From assembly GCF_003696345.1 (NCBI RefSeq), contig NZ_RFLX01000009.1:62001-126000 (forward strand): a stretch of 64,000 nt of DNA, written 5' to 3'. A model generated the notes under the pieces. That model did not search any database. It was not told the DNA's origin and saw nothing but the letters and a program-made list of their open reading frames with translations. Each line of letters starts with the position of its first letter. Within the stretch, counting starts at the first letter, position 1. The position numbers were made by a program, and so were the translations under genes. Source of the DNA: Teichococcus wenyumeiae. GTDB taxonomy: Bacteria > Pseudomonadota > Alphaproteobacteria > Acetobacterales > Acetobacteraceae. Below are positions 36,455 through 42,560 of the stretch, in pieces.

Positions 36455-38761
36455 ATGCGCCGCTATCTGCTCCTTGCCTGGGTAACCGCGGGACTGGCCA
36501 TTGGCGGCGTGCTGGCCCTGCTGGGCGACCATCGCGCCGCGGCCTGGGCCTGGTCGGCGGCCGCGGCCCCGGCGGCGCTGCATGTCGGCCTCAACTTCGC
36601 GCGTTCATTGATGGGCGGCCGGCTGGGTGTCGACGTGATCGCCTTCGCCGCCATCCTGGGTGCCGTGGCACTGGGCGAGGCGGCGGCGGCGGCCGTGATC
36701 GCCTTGATGGTATCCGGCGGGGAGGCGCTGGAAGCCTGGGCCGAAGGCCGCGCCACGCGGGCCCTGACCGACCTGATGGCGCGGGCGCCACGGCGGGCCG
36801 CGCGCATCAGCGGCGATGCCATCGAGGAGATCGAGGTCTCGGCCATCCGCCCCGGCGACCTGCTGCTGGTCCGGCCGGGCGGCACCGTGCCCGCCGATGG
36901 CGTGCTGGAGGATGCCGAGGCCATCCTGAACGAGAGCATGCTGACCGGTGAGCCGCTGCCGGTGGAGATCCGCCAGGGCGGCAGGCTCCGCAGCGGCGGG
37001 GTCAATGCGGGCGGCGCCTTCAGGCTGCGCGCTGAGCGGGAGGCGGCGGCCAGTTCCTACGCCGCCATCCTGCGGCTGACCGCGCAAGCGGCGGCGGCGC
37101 GCGCGCCGCTAACGCGGCTGGCGGACCAATGGGCCCTGGGCTTCGTCGCCGCCACCGCCGTGCTGGCCTTCGCCGCCTGGGCCCTGACGGGCGACCCGGT
37201 GCGGGCGCTCTCGGTGCTGGTGGTGGCCACCCCCTGCCCGCTGATCCTGGCCGCCCCGGTGGCGCTGGTGGCGGGCATCGGGCGGGCGGCGCGGCGCGGC
37301 ATCGTGGTGAAGGGCGGCGGCGCGCTGGAACGGCTGGCGCGCGTCCGCACCGTGCTGTTCGACAAGACCGGCACCCTGACGCCGGGCCAGCCGCGCCTGG
37401 CCGCCGAGGATGCCGCCCCGCGCATCGGGCGCGAGGCCGCGCTGCGCTGGGCCGCCGCGCTGGCCCAGGCCTCGACCCATCCCGTCTCCTCCGCCCTGGT
37501 CGCGGCGGCGGCCTCGCGCGGCATCGCGCTACCGATGCCCGGGGCCGTGGCCGAGATGGCGGGCGGTGGCATCTCCGGCATGGTGGAGGGGCACCGGCTG
37601 CTGCTGGGCTCCGAGGGCTTCCTGCGTCGCTCGGGGGTGGAGCCGCAGGAGGGCTTCGGCATCAATGCCCATGTGGCGACGGCCGCGTCCTCGGTCGCCT
37701 GGCTGGCTGTCGACGGCCAGGCGGCCGCTGTCTTCGTGATGGCCGACCGCCCCCGCCCGGAGGCGCCGCGCGCCATCCGGCACCTGCGGGCGCTGGGCAT
37801 AGACCGCATCGTGATGATCACCGGCGACCGCGCGGCGGCGGCGGCGCCGATCGGGCGTGCGCTCCGCCTCGACGAGGTGCGGGCGGAGCAGGAGCCGGCC
37901 GACAAGATCGCGGGCGTGCGGGCCGAGGCGGCCAGGGCACCGACGGCGATGGTCGGCGACGGCGTCAATGACGCGCCCGCGCTGGCCGCCGCAGATGTGG
38001 GCATCGCCATGGGCGCCAATGGCACAGCGGCGGCCTCCGAGGCCGGGGATGTCGTGCTGCTGGTGGACCGCCTGGACCGGGTGCCCGAGGCCATCGCCAT
38101 CGCCATGCGCTCACGCCGCGTCGCCTTGCAGGCCATCGGGCTGGGCATGGGCTTCTCCGGCCTGGCGATGGCCGCCGCCGCCGCCGGGTGGCTGACGCCC
38201 CTCGCCGGCGCCGTGGTGCAGGAAGCCATCGACATCTTCGCCATCCTCTTCGCCCTGACGGCCCTGCGGCCGGGCGCGCGTGAAGCGGTGCCGGCCAGCC
38301 TTCCGGCCGGCACCGGCCTGGCGGAGCGGCTGCGGGAACATGGCGGGCTGCGCCAGTTGACCACCACCCTGCGCGAGGCGGCGGAGGCCATCGGCACGCA
38401 GCCAGACATGCTGCCGGCGCTCCGGGCGCTGGAGCTGAAGCTCCGGCAGGAGCTGCTGCCGCACCAGAACGCGGAGGAACAATCCCTCTTCCCCGAGGCG
38501 GCGGAGCGGCTGGGCGGGCGCGACTCGATGGCGCCGCTGATCCGCATGCACGCGGAGATCGAGGGCCTGGTGGAGCAGTTCGGAATACTGCTGCGGATGG
38601 CGGAGCGGCAGGAGAGGCTGGAGGCGGCGGTGCCCGAGCTGCGCCGCACCCTCTTCGCCCTGGAGGCGCTGCTGAGCCTGCACCTGGTAATGGAGGAGGA
38701 GATGCTGGAAAGCCTTTCCGACAGCAGCGCACCGGCCCAGCCCGTGGCCGAGGCCGCCTAA
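36455..38761 (+). CDS. P1B-5-type metal ATPase with C-terminal hemerythrin domain
   Basis: 768 residues. Heavy-metal P-type ATPase with no N-terminal metal-binding domain. The actuator loop contains MLTGEPLP, membrane helix 4 carries ATPCPL, phosphorylation occurs at DKTGT, and the hinge is VGDGVNDAPAL. The last helices contain VVQEAIDIFA, matching the Q-E-x-x-D signature of the P1B-5 group. After residue 625 a hemerythrin-like four-helix domain follows, with His in REHGG, LPHQNAEE, RMHAEIE and SLHLVMEEE. Sinorhizobium Nia has this architecture and exports Ni and Fe, so a similar role is inferred. Start at 36455 is set by GGAG 9 bases upstream. Confidence 0.9.
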   Translation: MRRYLLLAWVTAGLAIGGVLALLGDHRAAAWAWSAAAAPAALHVGLNFARSLMGGRLGVDVIAFAAILGAVALGEAAAAAVIALMVSGGEALEAWAEGRATRALTDLMARAPRRAARISGDAIEEIEVSAIRPGDLLLVRPGGTVPADGVLEDAEAILNESMLTGEPLPVEIRQGGRLRSGGVNAGGAFRLRAEREAAASSYAAILRLTAQAAAARAPLTRLADQWALGFVAATAVLAFAAWALTGDPVRALSVLVVATPCPLILAAPVALVAGIGRAARRGIVVKGGGALERLARVRTVLFDKTGTLTPGQPRLAAEDAAPRIGREAALRWAAALAQASTHPVSSALVAAAASRGIALPMPGAVAEMAGGGISGMVEGHRLLLGSEGFLRRSGVEPQEGFGINAHVATAASSVAWLAVDGQAAAVFVMADRPRPEAPRAIRHLRALGIDRIVMITGDRAAAAAPIGRALRLDEVRAEQEPADKIAGVRAEAARAPTAMVGDGVNDAPALAAADVGIAMGANGTAAASEAGDVVLLVDRLDRVPEAIAIAMRSRRVALQAIGLGMGFSGLAMAAAAAGWLTPLAGAVVQEAIDIFAILFALTALRPGAREAVPASLPAGTGLAERLREHGGLRQLTTTLREAAEAIGTQPDMLPALRALELKLRQELLPHQNAEEQSLFPEAAERLGGRDSMAPLIRMHAEIEGLVEQFGILLRMAERQERLEAAVPELRRTLFALEALLSLHLVMEEEMLESLSDSSAPAQPVAEAA

Positions 38762-38794
38762 CGGAAGCGCCGGGCGGCCGCCGCCTGGACAGGC

Positions 38795-38822
38795 GGCGGG
38801 CCAGCGGCGAGGCTGGCCCGCC
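38795..38822. terminator. Hairpin after the metal ATPase gene
   Basis: 11-bp perfect stem GGCGGGCCAGC / GCTGGCCCGCC, loop GGCGAG, with no U-run, between the ATPase stop and the TSUP start. It could be a weak or Rho-assisted terminator. Confidence 0.4.
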
Positions 38823-38841
38823 ACCGGAGCCCTGCCTTCCC

Positions 38842-39597
38842 ATGTTCCTCGCCAGCCTGCCGCCCCTCCCCGCCCTGCTGGCCACGCTGGGGGCGGCGCT
38901 GCTGGCCGGGCTGGCGCGCGGCTTTTCTGGCTTCGGCTCGGCGCTGATCTTTGTGCCGCTGGCCAGTGCGGCGCTGGGGCCGAAGATGGCGGCGCCGCTG
39001 CTGATGCTGGTGGACAACTTCACCACCCTGCCGCTGCTGCCCCCCGCCTGGGGCAAGGCGGACCGGCGGCAGGTGGCGGTGCTGGCCGCCGGCGCCTTGG
39101 TCGGTGCCCCCGCCGGCACCTGGCTGCTGCTCCAGGCGGACCCGGAGATACTCCGCTGGGGCTTCTGCGGGCTGGCGCTGGCCATGCTGGGGCTGCTGGC
39201 CTCCGGCTGGCGCTACCATGGGCGGCCGGCGGTGCCGCTCTCGCTGCTGGTGGGCGGGGCCTCGGGCGTCTGCTCCGGCGCGGCGCAGATGGGCGGGCCG
39301 CCGGTGGTGGCCTATTGGCTGGGCGGTGCCATCCCGGCCACGCGGGTGCGGGCCAACCTGATGCTCTTCTTCGGCATCAACGGGCTGATCAGCGCCGGTG
39401 TCTATCTGCTGGGCGGACTGCTGGGGCTGGAGGTACTGCTGCTGGCCCTGCTGATGGCGCCGACCTATGCCTTCGGTGTCTGGGGCGGCAGCAAGCTCTT
39501 CGGCCGCGCCAGCGACGCCACCTTCCGCCGCGCCTGCTTCTGGCTGATCGCCCTGGCAGCAGTGGTCGGCCTGCCGCTCTGGGACCGGCTGCGCTAG
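38842..39597 (+). CDS. TSUP (TauE/SafE) family permease
   Basis: 251 residues, about eight hydrophobic segments. It has the typical TSUP duplicated motif: ARGFSGFGSALIFVPL in the first half and GVCSGAAQMGGPPVVAYWL in the second. Family members export sulfite, sulfoacetate or other organosulfur anions. It is 80 bases after the metal ATPase gene. A functional link is not evident. Confidence 0.88.
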   Translation: MFLASLPPLPALLATLGAALLAGLARGFSGFGSALIFVPLASAALGPKMAAPLLMLVDNFTTLPLLPPAWGKADRRQVAVLAAGALVGAPAGTWLLLQADPEILRWGFCGLALAMLGLLASGWRYHGRPAVPLSLLVGGASGVCSGAAQMGGPPVVAYWLGGAIPATRVRANLMLFFGINGLISAGVYLLGGLLGLEVLLLALLMAPTYAFGVWGGSKLFGRASDATFRRACFWLIALAAVVGLPLWDRLR

Positions 39598-39648
39598 CGG
39601 CCCGGCCGATTCCCGGCCTAGCCTTTCCCCATAACAGGGAGAACGTGC

Positions 39649-39834
39649 ATGCCTGAGATCATGGTTTTCGCGGCCGAGGGCCGGACGGTGGATCAGAAGC
39701 GCGGGCTGGTGAAAGACCTCACCGACGCCATGGTGAAGAACTTCGGCGTCCCGCCGGAATCCGTCACCGTGCAGATCGTGGAATCCTCGAAGGAGTCCAA
39801 GGCCAAGGGCGGCGTGCTCTTCAGCGACCGCTGA
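39649..39834 (+). CDS. 4-oxalocrotonate tautomerase family protein
   Basis: 61 residues starting Met-Pro, so Pro1 is available as catalytic base after Met removal. PEIMVFAAEGRTVDQKRGLVKDLTDAMVK has the beta-alpha unit of the family, and it ends SKAKGGVLFSDR. The family keto-enol tautomerises 2-oxo acids. The physiological substrate is unknown. Confidence 0.88.
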   Translation: MPEIMVFAAEGRTVDQKRGLVKDLTDAMVKNFGVPPESVTVQIVESSKESKAKGGVLFSDR

Positions 39835-39843
39835 GAACAGGCC

Positions 39844-39867
39844 GGGGGCGCCATGGCGGGCGCCCCC
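39844..39867. terminator. Hairpin between tautomerase and asd
   Basis: 9-bp stem GGGGGCGCC / GGCGCCCCC with a 6-base loop, between two converging stops, without a U-run. Confidence 0.45.
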
Positions 39868-39883
39868 TTACAGCCTTACTTCC

Positions 39884-40948
39884 TTACCGCTTCAGCAGCA
39901 GCTCGGCGATCTGCACGGCGTTCAGCGCAGCACCCTTCAGCAGCTGGTCGCCGGCCACGAACAGCGCCAGCGAGCGGCCGGAGGGGTCGCCGATATCGGT
40001 GCGGATGCGGCCCACCAACACATCGTCGGCGCCGCTGGCCTCGGAGGGCATCGGGAAGTGGTTCTTCTCGCGGTCGTCCACCAGGCGCAGGCCGGGGGCC
40101 TTGGCCAGCAGGGCGCGGGCTTCCTCGGGCGAGACCACCTCGTCGAATTCCACCGTCAGCGCCATGGCATGGGCGCGCAGCACCGGCACGCGGATGCAGG
40201 TGATGCCGATGGGCAGCGCCTGCGCGTCCAGGATGCGGCGGGTTTCCGCCACCACCTTGGTCTCCTCCCCGTTGTAGCCGGTCTCGACATCCATGTCGGC
40301 GTTGTGGCTGAACAGGTTGAAGGCATAGGGGTGCGGCAGGACCTTGGGCTCGAAGCTCTCGCCGCGCAGATAGGCGGCGGTGGATTCCCGCAGTTCCTCC
40401 ATCGCGGCCGCGCCGGCGCCAGAAGCCGCCTGATAGGTGGCGGCGGTCAGGCGGCGGATCGGGTGCGCGCGGTGCAGCGGCGCCAGGGCCACGGTGGCGA
40501 TGGCGGCGACGCAGTTGGGATTGGCGATGACGCCACGGTGGCCGGCCAGGGCCGCCGCGTTCACCTCCGGCACCACCAGCGGCACGTCGGGGTCCATGCG
40601 GAAGGCGGAGGAATTGTCCACCACCACCGCGCCGGCCTTCACCGCCGCCGCCGCATAGCGCTTGGAAATGCCGGAGCCGGCCGAGAAGAGCGCGATGTCC
40701 ACGCCCTCGAAGCTCGCCTCGTCCAGCGCCTCGACCACCAAGTCCTGGCTGCGGAAGGGCAGCGTCTTGCCGGCGGAGCGCGGCGAGGCCAGCAGCTTCA
40801 GGCGGGACAGCGGGAAGCCGCGCGCTTCCAGGCAGTGCAGCAGCTCGACGCCCACGGCGCCGGTGGCGCCGACAATGGCGACAACCGGGTTGGCGGCTTC
40901 CACCTGGCGGAAGGTCGCCTCGGCGGCGGGTTCAAGGGTGGTGCTCAT
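39884..40948 (-). CDS. asd: Aspartate-semialdehyde dehydrogenase
   Basis: Reduces aspartyl phosphate to aspartate semialdehyde, the branch point to lysine/diaminopimelate, threonine, methionine and isoleucine. 354 residues. NADP site VAIVGATGAVG, active-site Cys146 in IANPNC, and substrate residues in ATYQAASGAGAAAMEEL and CIRVPVLRAHA. The short Ala-rich N-terminal extension before NPVVAIVG is ordinary. It is preceded by an Ile/Thr-rich leader and alternative hairpins, so it is probably controlled by attenuation. Confidence 0.96.
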   Translation of the reverse strand: MSTTLEPAAEATFRQVEAANPVVAIVGATGAVGVELLHCLEARGFPLSRLKLLASPRSAGKTLPFRSQDLVVEALDEASFEGVDIALFSAGSGISKRYAAAAVKAGAVVVDNSSAFRMDPDVPLVVPEVNAAALAGHRGVIANPNCVAAIATVALAPLHRAHPIRRLTAATYQAASGAGAAAMEELRESTAAYLRGESFEPKVLPHPYAFNLFSHNADMDVETGYNGEETKVVAETRRILDAQALPIGITCIRVPVLRAHAMALTVEFDEVVSPEEARALLAKAPGLRLVDDREKNHFPMPSEASGADDVLVGRIRTDIGDPSGRSLALFVAGDQLLKGAALNAVQIAELLLKR

Positions 40949-40972
40949 GAAAGTCTCTCATCCGTTGTGCCG

Positions 40973-41082
40973 GGAGAGACGGGGCGCCTGTCCGGCGCTG
41001 GCCCCGTCCGTCTCCGGCGGGGCCTTCTGGTGCTTATGCCGTGGCGATCACCGCGCAAGCACCGAAGGACGCCCCGCCGGAG
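40973..41082 (-). promoter_or_regulatory. Candidate ribosome-mediated attenuator of asd
   Basis: Four segments on the minus-strand transcript. Segment 1 (41071-41082, inside the leader frame just after the Ile/Thr run) pairs perfectly over 12 bases with segment 2 (41012-41023). Segment 2 (41018-41024) can instead pair with segment 3 (41000-41006, GGCCCCG/CGGGGCC). Segment 3 (41003-41008) can pair with segment 4 (40978-40983, GACGGG/CCCGTC), strengthened by the inner stem GCGCC/GGCGC and by GGAGA/TCTCC outside. 1:2 with 3:4 and 2:3 exclude each other, as in thr, his and trp leaders. The 3:4 hairpin lacks a U-run, so the endpoint could be Rho or translation rather than intrinsic termination. 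Confidence 0.6.
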
Positions 41083-41128
41083 CGGTCGTCTTGGTAATGC
41101 GCTTAATGATGATCGGGGTCGCGAACAT
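41048..41128 (-). CDS. Ile/Thr-rich leader peptide of asd
   Basis: 26-codon frame, ATG at 41128 and TGA at 41048. Its core IIIKRITKTT holds seven Ile or Thr in ten codons; the whole has four of each in the first 15. AT-rich Ile codons in such a row are unusual at this GC content. There is no ribosome site before the ATG, but the promoter is placed so that transcription should begin at or within a base or two of the ATG. The message would then be leaderless, as known for the rhizobial trpL leader. Confidence 0.6.
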   Translation of the reverse strand: MFATPIIIKRITKTTAPAGRPSVLAR

Positions 41129-41135
41129 GGCGGGA

Positions 41136-41165
41136 TGCTTAGGCATGGCGGGGCGGCGCCGTCAA
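41136..41165 (-). promoter_or_regulatory. Promoter of the asd leader
   Basis: TTGACG (41160-41165) and TAAGCA (41136-41141), spacer 18, directly after the mmcB stop (41167). Expected start is 41128-41130, on the leader ATG. Confidence 0.55.
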
Positions 41166-41166
41166 C

Positions 41167-41637
41167 TCATTCCACCCGCAGCGCCGCGCGCATTTCCGCC
41201 GCCCCCGCCGGGTCTGCCAGCATCTGCAACCGCCCGGCCGCGAGCCGCGCGTAGCGCAGCAGCAGGGAGCGGCGCCGCGCCGGGGCCAGCTTGTGCTCGG
41301 CCGGGTGGCGCAGGATCGCGGCCTCCCCCTCATCGGCCACGATCAGGCCGACATCCTCGGGGATCAGCGCCTGCGGGAAATCCAGGTCCACGGCGAAGTA
41401 AAGCCGGTCGCACCAGTCGCGGTATTCCCACCATTTATTGTCGGTCTGAAAGTCGCGGGCGCAGCTTTTCACCTCGATCGCGGTGAAGCCGCCGTCATTG
41501 TCGAGCGCCAGCAGGTCCATGCGCCGGCCGTTCGGCAAGGGTACCTCGGGCACCGCCGTCCAGCCCCGCTGCGCGCAGAGGCGGGAAGCCGCGCGGCAGA
41601 CGCGCAACGTGCGTTCGGGGGGAAGCAGTTCGGACAT
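41167..41637 (-). CDS. mmcB: MmcB family DNA repair protein
   Basis: 156 residues. A PD-(D/E)xK-like nuclease core is visible: RRMDLLALDNDGGFTAIEVKSCARDF (Asp, then E-x-K). The tail is WWEYRDWCDRLYFAVDLDF and EDVGLIVADEGEAAILR. Caulobacter mmcB is SOS-induced and contributes to mitomycin C resistance. A LexA box stands 10 bases upstream here, which supports the same regulation. Confidence 0.9.
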   Translation of the reverse strand: MSELLPPERTLRVCRAASRLCAQRGWTAVPEVPLPNGRRMDLLALDNDGGFTAIEVKSCARDFQTDNKWWEYRDWCDRLYFAVDLDFPQALIPEDVGLIVADEGEAAILRHPAEHKLAPARRRSLLLRYARLAAGRLQMLADPAGAAEMRAALRVE

Positions 41638-41646
41638 GGCGGGCTA

Positions 41647-41661
41647 GTTCGCACTCTGTTC
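41647..41661. promoter_or_regulatory. LexA (SOS) box of mmcB
   Basis: GTTCGCACTCTGTTC, an exact GTTC-N7-GTTC, the alphaproteobacterial LexA operator. It lies between the divergent mmcB (start 41637) and ycgN-like (start 41699) genes, so it could affect both. Confidence 0.7.
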
Positions 41662-41698
41662 CCTGGCCGGTCAAGGGTTATAGGGGTAGGGAAGGCCG

Positions 41699-42175
41699 AT
41701 GGCGGACGAACTCCCCTTCTGGAAGACCAAGACCCTGGCGCGGATGAGCCGCACGGAGTGGGAAAGCCTGTGCGACGGCTGCGGCCGCTGCTGCCTGCAC
41801 AAGCTGCGGGACGAGGATACCGAGGAGCTGGTCTGGACCACGGTGGCCTGCCGGCTGCTGGATACGCAGAGCTGCCAGTGCCGCGACTACCCCAACCGCC
41901 GCGACCATGTGCCCGATTGTGTGAAGCTGACGCCCAAGAAGCTGGCCAAGATCGACTGGCTGCCGCCTTCCTGCGCCTATCGGCTGGTAGCGGAGGGCAA
42001 GGACCTGCCGGACTGGCACCCGCTGATCTCGGGCGACCCGGAAACCGTGCACAGTTCCGGCGCCTCGGTCCGCGGCCGCGCGGTGCCGGAGCGGCAGGCG
42101 CGCGACCTCGAGGATCACCTGGCCGAATGGCCCGGCACCTGGCCTATCCCCGCCGGCCCTGTCCGGCGCGGCTAG
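41699..42175 (+). CDS. YcgN-type cysteine-cluster protein
   Basis: 158 residues. An N-terminal Cys cluster [11 protein letters not shown] is followed by further Cys in [18 protein letters not shown] and DCVKLTP, and the family-specific [10 protein letters not shown]. The CxxCxxCC cluster probably binds zinc or an Fe-S cluster. The molecular function of the family is not established. Confidence 0.9.
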   Translation: MADELPFWKTKTLARMSRTEWESLCDGCGRCCLHKLRDEDTEELVWTTVACRLLDTQSCQCRDYPNRRDHVPDCVKLTPKKLAKIDWLPPSCAYRLVAEGKDLPDWHPLISGDPETVHSSGASVRGRAVPERQARDLEDHLAEWPGTWPIPAGPVRRG

Positions 42176-42202
42176 CTTCCCCACAGAAGAAGGATTGTCC
42201 GC

Positions 42203-42517
42203 GTGAAAGAACCGCTTCGCTGCCGCCCGCCCGCCACCGGCACCGTGCAGATCGACAATGAGGATATGCGGGTGATGCGCTGGGACTTCCCGCCCGGGTC
42301 CGAGACCGGCTGGCACCGCCATGGCTTCGCCTATGCCGTGGTGCCGCTGCATGCCGGCACCATGCTGATCGAACTGCCCGAGGGCCGGACCATGGATGTC
42401 ACGCTCACCCCCGGCGTCTCCTACGAGCGTTCGGCCGGCACCGAGCACAACGTGGTCAATGCCGGCACCGAGCCCTTCAGCTTCGTCGAGATCGAGCTGA
42501 AGTCCCGCCCGGGCTGA
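42203..42517 (+). CDS. Cupin-domain protein
   Basis: 104 residues starting at GTG (42203). Single-domain cupin: FPPGSETGWHRHGFAYAVVPLHAG is the first metal-binding motif and SAGTEHNVVNAGTEPFSFVEIEL the second. Such small cupins bind a metal and a small acid. The function is not assignable. Confidence 0.85.
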   Translation: MKEPLRCRPPATGTVQIDNEDMRVMRWDFPPGSETGWHRHGFAYAVVPLHAGTMLIELPEGRTMDVTLTPGVSYERSAGTEHNVVNAGTEPFSFVEIELKSRPG

Positions 42518-42560
42518 CCCCGCGCCGGCGGCGGGTGAAAAGCCCCGCCGCCCTGGCCAT

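Noticed and set aside
40970-41015. Reading the hairpin before asd as a simple terminator of mmcB
   Set aside because: It lies 150 bases after the mmcB stop, beyond a fresh promoter and a leader frame. It has no U-run, and it shares bases with an alternative hairpin, which fits attenuation better.
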